Assembly (NCBI RefSeq): GCF_900103935.1
Contig: NZ_FNIC01000001.1
Location: forward strand, 38,197-102,196
DNA length: 64,000 nt
Direction: 5' to 3'
From: Nocardioides szechwanensis
GTDB lineage: Bacteria; Actinomycetota; Actinomycetes; Propionibacteriales; Nocardioidaceae
Shown here: in pieces, positions 1-8,511 of the stretch
Layout: the number at the start of each line of letters is the position of its first letter
How positions within the stretch are numbered: position 1 is the first letter of the stretch
Notes under the pieces: generated by a model
What the model saw: only the letters and a program-made list of their open reading frames with translations
What the model was told of the DNA's origin: nothing
Databases searched by the model: none
Position numbers and translations under genes: made by a program

Positions 1-717
1 TGCTGGGTCACCGCTCTGCTGCCGGTCAAGCAGGCCGTCAGCGTCTACGCCGTCCTCCTCGCCGCGGCCGCCGCGGCTTGCGCCCAGGGCGACGAGCGGA
101 GCAAGGGTCAGGTCATGGCCGACACACTGGTCGAGCGCGTCACCGGCCTTCCGGCCGATGCCGCACCCCGGGTCGAGGTCAAGCTCGTGATGACCGACCG
201 GGCGTTCTTCGGCACCGGCGACGACGCCGTCCACGTCACGGGCTACGGACCCGTTCCCGCCCCGTGGGCCCGGGCGTTCGTCAAGGACGCCACGCTCGCC
301 ACCCGGTTGTGGGTCCGCCGCCTCTACGTGAACCCGACCACCGGCCAGCTGGTCTCCATGGACTCGCGCTCCCGGCTCGCCCCCGCCGCCCTGGCCGACT
401 TCGTCGCCACCCGCGACCAGGACCTGTGCCGCACCCCCTGGTGCGGCGCCCCCATCCGCGAGACCGACCACGTCACCGCATGGGACGACGGCGGCCCGAC
501 CACCGCGGCCAACACCCAGGGCCTCTGCCAGCGCTGCAACCTCGCCAAGCAGGCCCCCGGCTGGACCGCCACCACCGTCCCCGACCCACACGGCCGGCAC
601 ACCGTCGTGACCATCACCCCCACCGGCCACCGACATCGCTCCCGCGCGCCCGCTCCACCCGGCGCCGCCCATATGACCCCGTCACCCGGGTTGGCCAGGT
701 TCGAACTCACCGTTTGA
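1..717 (+). CDS. DUF222 / 13E12-family HNH endonuclease, C-terminal part (5' end outside window)
   Basis: The frame is open from base 1 and stops at 715-717, leaving the last 238 residues. The visible start (LLPVKQAV, then GDERSKGQVMADTLVERVTG) is the conserved late part of the DUF222 domain. An HNH nuclease domain follows at about residues 140-185: CRTPWCG, the DHV histidine, then GLCQRCN, so both Cys pairs of the zinc-HNH type are present. The ATG at 115 lies inside the conserved domain and is not the start. The family (REP13E12 in mycobacteria) is multicopy in Nocardioides; a nuclease role in element mobility is suspected but unproven. A second, complete member lies at 49732-50961. Confidence 0.85.
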   Translation, partial: CWVTALLPVKQAVSVYAVLLAAAAAACAQGDERSKGQVMADTLVERVTGLPADAAPRVEVKLVMTDRAFFGTGDDAVHVTGYGPVPAPWARAFVKDATLATRLWVRRLYVNPTTGQLVSMDSRSRLAPAALADFVATRDQDLCRTPWCGAPIRETDHVTAWDDGGPTTAANTQGLCQRCNLAKQAPGWTATTVPDPHGRHTVVTITPTGHRHRSRAPAPPGAAHMTPSPGLARFELTV

Positions 718-950
718 GGGTGAACTCCTCATCGGTCGGAATGCCGACCCGTGAACGGTGGCGGTTCACTGGCGGTGGAACGAGCTTGGTGGATCAGCAT
801 CCCGGGAGAATCAATCCTCGTCACCGGGGGTGTCGTTCGCCTCTGCGAACAGCGAATCGACCCGGCCGCGTCCGCGCAACGCTCCCCGTCGTCTGTATCC
901 GCGGAAGTCGGCTATCGGTCGGTCAGTCGGGCGTGTCTTACAGTCCTCGC

Positions 951-1589
951 ATGGCGCTTTACCAGGAGTTGACGGGTCAGGGGCGCGTCATCGGTGGACA
1001 CCTCGCCGGGGGCATCGTGCACTCCGGGGGGACAACTGCGTTCTCTAAGAACGGGGACCTGTCGATCCAGCACCCCTCCAACCCGTTCAAGCGGCACAGG
1101 ATCAACGCCGAGACTGTCAGCGAGTGGGAGGAGGTCGATGCCAGGGATGGTGCCGTCGGCATCATCGGTCAGGCAGCGGCAATGGCTGCGCTTCCGGGGA
1201 GGGTTGGCAAGGCCGTTGGAGCTGGGGTGGGTGCAGCCTTCAACTCGGGCCACACTGTGCGTGTCACGTGGGTCGGCGGCAAGCAGTCGATCATCGGGTT
1301 CCCTGAGAAACAGTTCATGGTCTTATCCATCTTGCTGAAGGACCTTCAAGTCACTACCGAACTGTCTGCGAAGCCGGAAGTGGACGTGCCTCCCGGTCTA
1401 GCCGAGAAGATTGCTGGCTTCGCGTCTTCTGCCTTACCGAGGGGCAAGCAGAAGTCGGGAACCGTGGAGGATGCGCCTGTCCCGGATGCAGCCGAACGGA
1501 TCGCGAAACTGGCCTCGCTCCACGCCCAAGGCATCCTCACCGACGCGGAGTTCACGGACAAGAAGGCCGAGCTCCTGAAGCGCCTTTAG
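951..1589 (+). CDS. SHOCT-domain protein
   Basis: This encodes 212 residues from the ATG at 951. A much longer frame runs into it from upstream, but that part is arginine-rich shadow sequence over the HNH gene. The last ~30 residues (IAKLASLHAQGILTDAEFT followed by KKAELLKRL) form a SHOCT domain, a short C-terminal helical module found on many unrelated bacterial proteins and thought to mediate oligomerisation or membrane association. The first ~130 residues resemble short PH-like/SHOCT-associated proteins, but I cannot name a family. Upstream bases 718-950 hold no convincing gene. Base composition is a little less GC-rich than in neighbouring housekeeping genes, fitting an accessory region. 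Function unknown. Confidence 0.7.
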   Translation: MALYQELTGQGRVIGGHLAGGIVHSGGTTAFSKNGDLSIQHPSNPFKRHRINAETVSEWEEVDARDGAVGIIGQAAAMAALPGRVGKAVGAGVGAAFNSGHTVRVTWVGGKQSIIGFPEKQFMVLSILLKDLQVTTELSAKPEVDVPPGLAEKIAGFASSALPRGKQKSGTVEDAPVPDAAERIAKLASLHAQGILTDAEFTDKKAELLKRL

Positions 1590-1692
1590 CTGGTCGCGAC
1601 CGTGTGTCGCCCAGAGCGCGTCGGCATGCCCGGGCGATAGGCCGCCGATAGATGCATGTTGATATCCGCCATTGAGGTCGGCTTGGCGGGTC

Positions 1693-3024
1693 TCAGGTGT
1701 GCATCGCGCGCAGGAGCAGCACCACGCCGCGCGCTGTGTCGAGGTTGGCCGCGACGGCGATGACCGCCAGCCCCACCAGCGGTAGGCCGCTGACCGCCGC
1801 CAGGGCGAAGAGCAGCAACCGGACTTCGCGCCGGAAGAGCAACCGCACGTCGGTGTCTCGGCCGACCGCGTGGATGTAGGGGATCAGCAGGCAGCCGCAC
1901 CCGGCGGCGAACCCCCAGGCCCAGGCGGTCTCCGTGTGGCCGGCGCCGATGACCAGGCCGACCACCACGGCGAGGTCGGCATAGCGGTCCAGCAGTGTGT
2001 CCAGTGCGGCGCCGCGGCGCGAGGCCCGGCCGCTCACTCGCGCGAGCTCGCCGTCGACGCCGTCGAGGGCGGAGCCGAGCAGGACGCCGAGCCCGCCCGC
2101 GACCATCGCCCACCGGTCCCCGACCGCGATCAAGCCGGACGCGAGGAGCGTGGTGGCGAAGGCCAGCACCGTGGCCGCGTGCGGGCTGAGCCCGGTCCGC
2201 AGCAGCTGGCGGGTCAAGGGCCCCGAGATCCGCCGGTTGACGGTCCGGGCGATGATCTGGTCGGTCGGCTTGGGCCCGTACCGGTGCCACATCACCCGCT
2301 CCAGGGCCCGCACTCCCTCAGGCGTGTCGACGGCCGCCCAGAGACCGTGGAAGTCGCAGGTGGTCACCTCGAAGCCGTGGTCGAGCATCCGCCGCCGTAC
2401 GGCAGACCACGGCATCGCCGGTGCGTCGGCGGTCGCGGCCAGGACGTCGGCGACGTGCACGCAGCTGAGGCCGGCGTCGACCGCGGCGTACTCCTTCAGG
2501 TCGGCCGCCAGCTCGAGCAGTCGGCCGTCGGCCGCGGTCCGCACCCGGACGGGGGGCACCCCTCCCAGGCCGCCCACCTGGCGCTGTGGGTCACGGTCGA
2601 CGGCCAGTACGTTGCGGCCAGGCGCGGCCATCAGCTGGCGTACGTCGTCGGCCTCGAACACGTGGTCGCCCATGACGACCAGGCAACGGTCCTCGTCGAC
2701 CTGCTGGAGCCCGGCCAGCACGGAGGTCGACGTGCCCTGCTGCCAGTCTGGGTTGACCACCAGCTCGACCGGGAGGCCGTGGGAGTGGATGGTCGCCGCC
2801 ACGTCCTCGCTCCGGTAGCCGGCCACCACCACGATCCGGGTCACTCCCGCCTCGCGCAACACCTTGACCGTCCGGTCGAGCAGGGTCACGCCACCCACGC
2901 GTCGCAGCACCGTCGGCTGGAGCGAGCGGGACCGATGCTTCGCCTCCGCAGTCACCACGACCGCGCTCGTCGCCCGTGGCTGGGGATCGGTCTCCTGGGG
3001 ATCGGTCTCCGGGCGGGGGTTCAT
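1693..3024 (-). CDS. Fusion of nucleotidyltransferase-like domain and CDP-alcohol phosphatidyltransferase
   Basis: 443 residues from ATG 3024. Residues ~20-230 have the fold pattern of sugar-phosphate or inositol-phosphate nucleotidyltransferases (GGVTLLDRTVKVL, VVAGYRSEDV, VVMGDHVFEADDV). Residues ~245-443 are a membrane CDP-alcohol phosphatidyltransferase with the complete signature DGVDGELAR-x8-GAALDTLLD. The architecture recalls the CTP:inositol-1-phosphate cytidylyltransferase/di-myo-inositol-phosphate-phosphate synthase fusions, which make a CDP-alcohol and transfer its phospho-alcohol group. The usual glycine-rich LAAGxGxR loop is here VVVTAEAKHRSRSLQ, so the first domain may be inactive or altered. 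Codons near the start contain a tandem 15-bp repeat (TDPQETDPQ). Substrate unknown; no obvious operon partner. Confidence 0.7.
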   Translation of the reverse strand: MNPRPETDPQETDPQPRATSAVVVTAEAKHRSRSLQPTVLRRVGGVTLLDRTVKVLREAGVTRIVVVAGYRSEDVAATIHSHGLPVELVVNPDWQQGTSTSVLAGLQQVDEDRCLVVMGDHVFEADDVRQLMAAPGRNVLAVDRDPQRQVGGLGGVPPVRVRTAADGRLLELAADLKEYAAVDAGLSCVHVADVLAATADAPAMPWSAVRRRMLDHGFEVTTCDFHGLWAAVDTPEGVRALERVMWHRYGPKPTDQIIARTVNRRISGPLTRQLLRTGLSPHAATVLAFATTLLASGLIAVGDRWAMVAGGLGVLLGSALDGVDGELARVSGRASRRGAALDTLLDRYADLAVVVGLVIGAGHTETAWAWGFAAGCGCLLIPYIHAVGRDTDVRLLFRREVRLLLFALAAVSGLPLVGLAVIAVAANLDTARGVVLLLRAMHT

Positions 3025-3183
3025 GCCTCGCAGTATGTGTCAGGGTGCTCGTACGGACGTCGGGGGTCGGGTGCGGGGAGACCTCCTCGCCTCTGAAGCT
3101 CTGTCCGACGCCGTCCGGGATCGCTGCTGCGCGAATGGGCAGCGTGTCTTGTGACGTGCGAGGCGGTGGGGTGACCGCCCCTG

Positions 3184-3795
3184 TCAGGGCAGTGACAGAG
3201 GCGCCTCGTGCACGAACCATGCGAGTGCCACGCAGTTGGCGATGACCGTGAGCCAGAAGACAGTGCGGAACGGTTGCTTGGTCGTCTTGTGTCGGAAGAC
3301 CCTTCGCGCAACCAGCGCACCCGGCCAGCCCCCGATGAGGGCGATCGTGTGGAGGGTGGACTCCGACGTGCGCCACCTGCCCTGCTCCGCAGCGGACTTG
3401 TCAGCGCCGTACATCAGGAACGCAACTCCGCTGAACAGGCCGAAAGCAGCCAACAGCGTGACGGGCAGCCCGTCCAGCACGACAAGGCCCACGAGGAGGA
3501 TGAAGAACAGCAGCGCGGTAGCGATCGCCAGGGGTATCCCGCTGGACCCTGCACGTCTGGCCGATACGACGCCCAGGTATCGCACCTCCGATGCACGCGC
3601 CCGGTTGCGCTCGTCTCGCAGCTCGGCGTAGATGACTTCGCAACCGGTGACGGGCCGCGGGAAACGAGGGAACGCACTCACGTGCACGAACACCCGCGAG
3701 CCTCCAGCAACCGGCCTGATGAAGCCGAAGCCCCGGTCGTCGTTCCATTCGGCCAGAACCCCTTGCCGGCGCCCGACGGTGTCGTCTGAAGTCAC
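3184..3795 (-). CDS. Cold-shock domain / DUF1294 membrane protein
   Basis: 203 residues from a GTG at 3795 with an AAGGAG about 8 bases upstream. Residues ~9-70 are a cold-shock (CSD) RNA-binding fold with the RNP1-like GFGFIRP and the VFVHVSAF motif. Residues ~85-203 form the DUF1294 domain, with three to four hydrophobic segments and the family motifs FLMYGADKSAAEQGRWR and LIGGWPGALVARRVFRHKT. CSD-DUF1294 fusions of this size are widespread in bacteria. They may couple nucleic-acid binding to the membrane, but no specific function is established. It stands alone, followed by the nucleotidyltransferase fusion on the same strand after 159 bases. Confidence 0.85.
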   Translation of the reverse strand: MTSDDTVGRRQGVLAEWNDDRGFGFIRPVAGGSRVFVHVSAFPRFPRPVTGCEVIYAELRDERNRARASEVRYLGVVSARRAGSSGIPLAIATALLFFILLVGLVVLDGLPVTLLAAFGLFSGVAFLMYGADKSAAEQGRWRTSESTLHTIALIGGWPGALVARRVFRHKTTKQPFRTVFWLTVIANCVALAWFVHEAPLSLP

Positions 3796-3965
3796 GTCGT
3801 CGGCTCCTTGGCTGCGATATCGATAGGCTGGACAGTCTGGATCGCGGTACAGCTGGCTACCGACATCGGCGCAGCGAGTACCGGCTGATCGGTATTATGC
3901 GACGTTCGATATCGCCGCGGGTCGAACTCAGAGGAGGCGGTCGCACGCGGCGCAATGTAGCTGGA

Positions 3966-4475
3966 CTAGGGCGCGAGGAACACCCGCGACGGTCCGTCGT
4001 ACCAGAGGTCGGTGAGGCCGACGTCGCGCATACCGAGCCGCCGGGCGACGCGGATGGACGGCTCGTTGTCGGGGATCATGAGGGCGCGAATCTCCGGCAG
4101 CCCAGACGCAAGCCCGTGTGCGAGCACGGTGCGGGCGGCCTCGGAGGCGTAGCCGTGGCCGTGGGCGTCGGGGTGGAGCGTCCAGCCGATCTGGACGAGC
4201 CCGTCCGAGCTGGGGATCGGCACCAGGCACACCCAGCCGACGACCTCGCCGGTGTCGCGGACGTCGATCGCCCACTGCTTCAGCGGCGGCACCAGGTCCT
4301 GCCAGGAGCCGATCTTGGCGCGCGCCTCGTCGAGGTTCGTGAGCAGCACGGGCTGGGCGTCGTCGAGCCAGCGCACCACGTCGGCGCGGCTCAGGATGTC
4401 GAGCACCACGGGGGCGTCGTCGGGCGCCCAGTCACGCAGGACCAGCCGGTCGGTCTCGAGGGTCACGGGCGTCAC
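3966..4475 (-). CDS. GNAT N-acetyltransferase, RimJ/RimL-like
   Basis: 169 residues. The protein opens with [17 protein letters not shown], the typical start of RimJ/RimL-type GNAT enzymes, and carries the acetyl-CoA loop region [18 protein letters not shown] (around residues 100-120) and the C-terminal [13 protein letters not shown] motif. These enzymes acetylate protein N-termini or small amines; the substrate cannot be read from sequence. The GTG start at 4475 overlaps by four bases the TGA of the upstream ABC-F remnant, so both were probably cotranscribed when that gene was intact. A second GTG at 4466 is an alternative start. Confidence 0.8.
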   Translation of the reverse strand: MTPVTLETDRLVLRDWAPDDAPVVLDILSRADVVRWLDDAQPVLLTNLDEARAKIGSWQDLVPPLKQWAIDVRDTGEVVGWVCLVPIPSSDGLVQIGWTLHPDAHGHGYASEAARTVLAHGLASGLPEIRALMIPDNEPSIRVARRLGMRDVGLTDLWYDGPSRVFLAP

Positions 4476-5167
4476 TCTTCCAGCATCGCGAGGGTCCGGT
4501 CGACGCCGATGTCGTCGAGGAAGGCGATGTCGTGGCTGGCGACCAGGAGGGCGCCGCGGTAGGAGGAGAGCGCGGAGACCAGAGCGTCGTACGACGCGAA
4601 GTCGAGGTTGTTGGTCGGCTCGTCGAGGAGCAGGAGCTGGGGCGCCGGGTCGGCCAGGAGTACGGCGGCCAGGGTGGCGCGGAAGCGCGCGAGCCTGGCT
4701 CGCACCGCATTGGGGTCGGCGCCGGGCGCGGCCGCCGCGACGTTGGCGAAGACGCTGAGGTCGTCGTCGAGCAGGTCGAGCCGCTGGGCGAGCAGCCCGA
4801 CGGGCACGTGCGTCACCGCAGCCCCGGAGCTCGGCGGGAGCACCCCGACCACCGTGTGCAGCAGCGTCGTCTTGCCGCTCCCGTTGGGGCCGGTGACCGC
4901 GATCCGGTCCGTACCGCGGACGTCGAGATCGACCCTGGCCCCGTGCGGAGGGCCAGCGCGTCGGTGGTCAGGACGGTGCGGCCGCGCGACACCTCGGTCC
5001 CGGGCAAGGGCGCCGGCGACGAGGCGTAGCAGCGTCGACTTGCCCGAGCCGTTGACGCCGACCAGGCCCGAGCGGCCGGGGCCGACGAGCAGGTCGAGCC
5101 CGTCGAAGACCGGGGTGCCGTCGGGCCAGGCGAAGCCGACGGAGGACAGGGAGGTGACAGCAGACAT
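4472..5167 (-). pseudogene. ABC-F ATPase remnant with internal deletions
   Basis: ABC-F proteins are usually ~530 residues with two ATPase domains; this frame encodes 231. From ATG 5167 it reads [10 protein letters not shown] and the first Walker A ([10 protein letters not shown]), then jumps straight into the start of domain 2. The domain-2 stretch [19 protein letters not shown] lies in another frame, and a one-base loss near 4939-4945 returns to [19 protein letters not shown] and the second Walker A (GPNGSGKTT). Domain 1's signature, Walker B and inter-domain linker are missing. In domain 2, LARF joins directly to [10 protein letters not shown], so the LSGGE signature is also gone, although Walker B ([12 protein letters not shown]) and the H-loop (VASHD) remain. 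I read this as a decaying translational or antibiotic-resistance ABC-F gene. An inverted repeat upstream (5176-5183 with 5241-5248) could be a relic of attenuation control. Confidence 0.8.
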
Positions 5168-5319
5168 GCGAGCTCCTGAGGTGGGGGAGGGTCGCCGGGA
5201 GCACGCGTGGGCGCGGCTCGACCAGCGGGGGTGGGACGGACACCTCAGAGCTTCAAGTCGACCTGCTGTCGTCGGGGATCGGACGTCACCAGCGTAGGAG
5301 TCTCGCAAGAGCCGCGCGA

Positions 5320-5350
5320 TTGATTTCCTCGTGTGACGGTCAGGTAACGT
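5320..5350 (+). promoter_or_regulatory. Candidate serA promoter
   Basis: TTGATT at 5320-5325 and TAACGT at 5345-5350 are separated by 19 bases, slightly longer than the optimal 17-18. Transcription would start near 5357, about 50 bases before the serA start codon. The match is by eye only. Confidence 0.35.
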
Positions 5351-5406
5351 GGACCCGGCACAGCGTCGTGCGACCTCCCCTCCGCATCAACCCTGAGGAC
5401 ATCGCT

Positions 5407-6993
5407 GTGAGCAAGCCCGTCGTACTCATCGCCGAAGAGCTGAGCCCCGCCACCGTCGAGGCGCTCGGACCGGACTTCGAGATCCGCAGCTGCAACGGCG
5501 CCGACCGTGCCGAGCTGCTGCCCGCGATCGCTGACGTCGACGCGATCCTGGTCCGCTCCGCGACCAAGGTCGACGCCGAGGCCCTCGCCGCGGCCACGAA
5601 GCTGAAGGTCGTCGCTCGTGCCGGCGTCGGCCTCGACAACGTCGACGTGAAGGCCGCGACCCAGTCGGGCGTCATGGTCGTCAACGCGCCGACCTCCAAC
5701 ATCGTCAGCGCCGCCGAGCTCGCCGTCGCGCTGATGCTGGCCGCCGCGCGCCACGTCTCGCCGGCCCACGCCGCGCTGCGAAACGGCGAGTGGAAGCGCT
5801 CCAAGTACACCGGCATCGAGCTCTACGAGAAGACCGTCGGCATCGTCGGCCTCGGCCGGATCGGCGTGCTCGTCGCCCAGCGCCTGAGCGCCTTCGGCAT
5901 GAACGTCATCGCCTACGACCCCTACGTGCAGGCCGGCCGCGCCGCCCAGATGGGCGTGCGCCTCGTCGACCTCGACACCCTCTTCGCCGAGGCCGACTTC
6001 ATGTCGGTCCACCTGCCCAAGACCCCCGAGACGGTGGGCCTGATCGGCGCCGAGCAGTTCGCCAAGGCCAAGTCCTCGCTGGTGATCGTCAACGCCGCCC
6101 GAGGCGGCATCGTCGACGAGAGCGCGCTCTACGACGCCCTCAAGACCGGCCGCATCGCCGCCGCCGGCCTCGACGTCTTCGCCAAGGAGCCCTGCACCGA
6201 TAGCCCGCTCTTCGAGCTCGAGAACGTCGTGGCCACGCCCCACCTCGGTGCGTCGACCGACGAGGCGCAGGAGAAGGCCGGCATCGCGGTCGCCAAGTCG
6301 GTGCGGCTCGCGCTGTCCGGCGAGCTCGTGCCCGACGCGGTCAACGTCCAGGGCGGGGTCATCGCCGAGGACGTCCGCCCCGGCATCCCGCTCACCGAGA
6401 AGCTCGGTCGCGTCTTCACCGCGCTGGCCGGCGAGGTCGCCCAGCAGATCGACGTCGAGGTGCGTGGCGAGATCACCGAGTTCGACGTGAAGGTGCTCGA
6501 GCTGGCGGCCCTCAAGGGCGTCTTCACCGACGTCGTCGAGGACCAGGTCTCCTACGTCAACGCTCCGCTGCTCGCTGCCGAGCGCGGCACCGCCGTGCGC
6601 CTGGTCGCCGACAGCGAGAGCCCCGACCACCGCAACCTGATCACCATCCGCGGCACCCTCGCCGACGGGTCGCAGATCTCGGTCAGCGGCACGCTGGTCG
6701 GGATCAACCAGAAGGAGCGCCTGGTCGAGGTCAACGGGTTCGAGATCGACATCGAGCCGACCAACCACCTCGCGTTCTTCACCTACAGCGACAAGCCCGG
6801 CATGGTCGGCACCGTCGGCCAGATCCTCGGTGACGCCCAGGTCAACATCGCCGGTATGCAGGTCGCCCGCGACACCAAGGGCGGCCAGGCCCTGGTGGCT
6901 CTGTCGGTCGACTCCGCGATCCCCTCCGACTCCCTGGTGGAGATCGAGACCGCCATCAGCGCCTCCTCGGTGCGCGCCGTCGACCTGACCTGA
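5407..6993 (+). CDS. serA: D-3-phosphoglycerate dehydrogenase
   Basis: 528 residues, the size of actinobacterial SerA, which catalyses the first step of serine synthesis: oxidation of 3-phosphoglycerate to 3-phosphohydroxypyruvate with NAD. The start is GTG 5407 (MSKPVVLIAEEL); upstream codons in frame are non-coding in character. The NAD-binding GLGRIG is at residues 148-153 and is followed by the D-2-hydroxyacid dehydrogenase substrate motifs VNAARGGIVDE and the catalytic His in HLGAST. Residues ~320-450 form the extra allosteric (ASB) domain of long SerA proteins, and the last ~75 residues are an ACT domain (YSDKPGMVGTVGQIL), which in this family binds serine for feedback inhibition. It is monocistronic and convergent with the next gene. 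Confidence 0.97.
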   Translation: MSKPVVLIAEELSPATVEALGPDFEIRSCNGADRAELLPAIADVDAILVRSATKVDAEALAAATKLKVVARAGVGLDNVDVKAATQSGVMVVNAPTSNIVSAAELAVALMLAAARHVSPAHAALRNGEWKRSKYTGIELYEKTVGIVGLGRIGVLVAQRLSAFGMNVIAYDPYVQAGRAAQMGVRLVDLDTLFAEADFMSVHLPKTPETVGLIGAEQFAKAKSSLVIVNAARGGIVDESALYDALKTGRIAAAGLDVFAKEPCTDSPLFELENVVATPHLGASTDEAQEKAGIAVAKSVRLALSGELVPDAVNVQGGVIAEDVRPGIPLTEKLGRVFTALAGEVAQQIDVEVRGEITEFDVKVLELAALKGVFTDVVEDQVSYVNAPLLAAERGTAVRLVADSESPDHRNLITIRGTLADGSQISVSGTLVGINQKERLVEVNGFEIDIEPTNHLAFFTYSDKPGMVGTVGQILGDAQVNIAGMQVARDTKGGQALVALSVDSAIPSDSLVEIETAISASSVRAVDLT

Positions 6994-7003
6994 ACGTCGC
7001 GGG

Positions 7004-8449
7004 TCAGGCGACCATGACCCGCGCGGAGGTACGGCGGGTGGATGCCTGACGGTCGCGTACGACGGACCAGGCACCCGCGAGCCGGGTCACGGCCTCCTCG
7101 AGCACCTCGGGGGGTCGGGTCCAGGGGATCCGCACGAACTGGTCGAGACCGCCCTCGGCCGCGAAGACCGGGCCGGGGGCGATGATCACGCCGTGGCGCT
7201 CGGCCTCGTCGGTGAGCGCGGTGCCCAGCGGGCGGGGCAGCTGGAGCCACAGGAACTGACCGCCGCCGGGCAGCCGGTAGCGCCACTCGGGCAGCCGCGC
7301 GGTCACCGCCGCGGCGAGCCGGTCGCGCTGCTCGCGCAGCCGGTCGCGCTGCTCCGTGACGACCGCGTCGCCCCGCGCAAGCAACCGGATCAGCACCAGC
7401 TGTTCCATCACCGGTGCCCCGAGGTCGAGCCCGACCCTGGCCTCGGTCAGCTGGTCCATCCGGCCCTCGGGAGCACGGACCCAGCCGAGGCGCAGGCCGC
7501 CCCAGAAGACCTTGCTCGCGCTGCCGATGGTGATCGTCTCGGGCGCGAACGACGCGAACGGCCGTGGCATCTCCTGCCCGTCGAGCGCCAGCGCCTGGTG
7601 CGCCTCGTCGACGACGGCGACCGTGCCCGCCCGCCGCAGCAGGGCGGCGTACTCCTCCCGCTGGGTCTCGGTCATCAGGTGACCGGTGGGGTTCTGGAAG
7701 TCCGGGATCAGGTAGGACAGCCGGGGTGAGCCCTGACGCAGGGCGGCGGCCACGGCCCCGAGATCCCAGCCGTCCGGGTCCACCGGGACGCCGGTCAGGC
7801 GCGCGCCGCTCTGGAGGATCGCCCTCGTGGCGTTGGGGTAGACCGGCGACTCGACCAGCACCCGGTCGCCCGGCCTGGTGAACGCCTGCGCCACGATCGC
7901 GGCCGCCGACAGCGCGCCGGGGGTCACCATGACCTGCTCGGGCGCGGTCGGCAGCCCGCGCTCCTCGTAGGTGCGGGCGATCGCGGCCTGGAGCTCCGGC
8001 AGGCCGGCGGGGAAGTAGCCGTGCCCGCCGAAGTACGCCGGCAGCTCGGCCGCCGCCTCGGCGTAGGCCGCGGCGACGCCCGGGGGAGCGGACGCGGCCG
8101 CGCAGTTGAGGTCGATCGCCTCGTGGTCGCCGTCGCGGGGCATCAGGGCGCGGTCGTGCGCGCGGGCCCGGCCGCCCGGCACCCGGGTGAAGGTGCCCGA
8201 GCCCTGCCGCGCCTCGGCGTAGCCGCTGTCGCGCAGGGCGGCGTAGGCCCGGGTCACGGTGGTGCGGGAGACGCCGAGCGCCTCGGTGAGCTCGCGCTCG
8301 CTGGGCAGCCGGGCGCCCAGGCCGATCCGCCCGTCCCCGATCAGCAGGGTCAGCGCGTCGGCCAGGCCGGCGTAGGCGGGGCTGCGGTCGAAGTCGCCGA
8401 CCAGAGCGGCGGTGCGGCCGGCCGAGACGGCGGAGGTGGACGTGCTCAT
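7004..8449 (-). CDS. MocR/GntR-family regulator (YczR-type)
   Basis: 481 residues from ATG 8449. Residues ~20-85 are a GntR winged-helix domain (LPSERELTEALGVSRTTVTRAYAALRDSGYAEARQGSGTF). Residues ~115-470 are an aminotransferase-like domain, with PDFQNPTGH, VDEAHQAL and the PLP lysine region IGSASKVFWGGLRLGW. Such MocR proteins use PLP as a sensor rather than for catalysis. The divergent gene encodes a YczE-type membrane protein 62 bases away. This pairing is known as the YczR/YczE regulon in several phyla, so the regulator most likely controls that gene and itself. The effector is unknown. An upstream in-frame ATG at 8491 would place the start inside the palindrome and is less likely. Confidence 0.88.
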   Translation of the reverse strand: MSTSTSAVSAGRTAALVGDFDRSPAYAGLADALTLLIGDGRIGLGARLPSERELTEALGVSRTTVTRAYAALRDSGYAEARQGSGTFTRVPGGRARAHDRALMPRDGDHEAIDLNCAAASAPPGVAAAYAEAAAELPAYFGGHGYFPAGLPELQAAIARTYEERGLPTAPEQVMVTPGALSAAAIVAQAFTRPGDRVLVESPVYPNATRAILQSGARLTGVPVDPDGWDLGAVAAALRQGSPRLSYLIPDFQNPTGHLMTETQREEYAALLRRAGTVAVVDEAHQALALDGQEMPRPFASFAPETITIGSASKVFWGGLRLGWVRAPEGRMDQLTEARVGLDLGAPVMEQLVLIRLLARGDAVVTEQRDRLREQRDRLAAAVTARLPEWRYRLPGGGQFLWLQLPRPLGTALTDEAERHGVIIAPGPVFAAEGGLDQFVRIPWTRPPEVLEEAVTRLAGAWSVVRDRQASTRRTSARVMVA

Positions 8450-8468
8450 GCAGGCCACTGTTCCACAA

Positions 8469-8491
8469 TTGGCTATTTGTTCAAGGGCCAA
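8469..8491. promoter_or_regulatory. Candidate operator between yczR-type regulator and yczE-type gene
   Basis: TTGGC (8469-8473) and GCCAA (8487-8491) form an inverted repeat with a 13-base spacer in the 62-base divergent intergenic region. The local sequence is AT-richer than the flanks. It is positioned to overlap both promoters. MocR proteins usually bind paired short repeats, so this is a reasonable candidate for autoregulation. Confidence 0.45.
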
Positions 8492-8511
8492 TCTGGCAGA
8501 AGGTGGACCCC

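Noticed and set aside
78..950. Long frame reading into the SHOCT gene, suggesting a 503-residue protein
   Set aside because: The first ~290 residues are Arg/Pro-rich and lie out of frame over the DUF222/HNH gene; only the part from ATG 951 has protein-like composition and a domain.
5245..7074. 609-codon open frame on the minus strand opposite serA
   Set aside because: It is an Asp/Gly/Val-rich complement shadow typical of high-GC genes, while the plus-strand frame is an unmistakable SerA.
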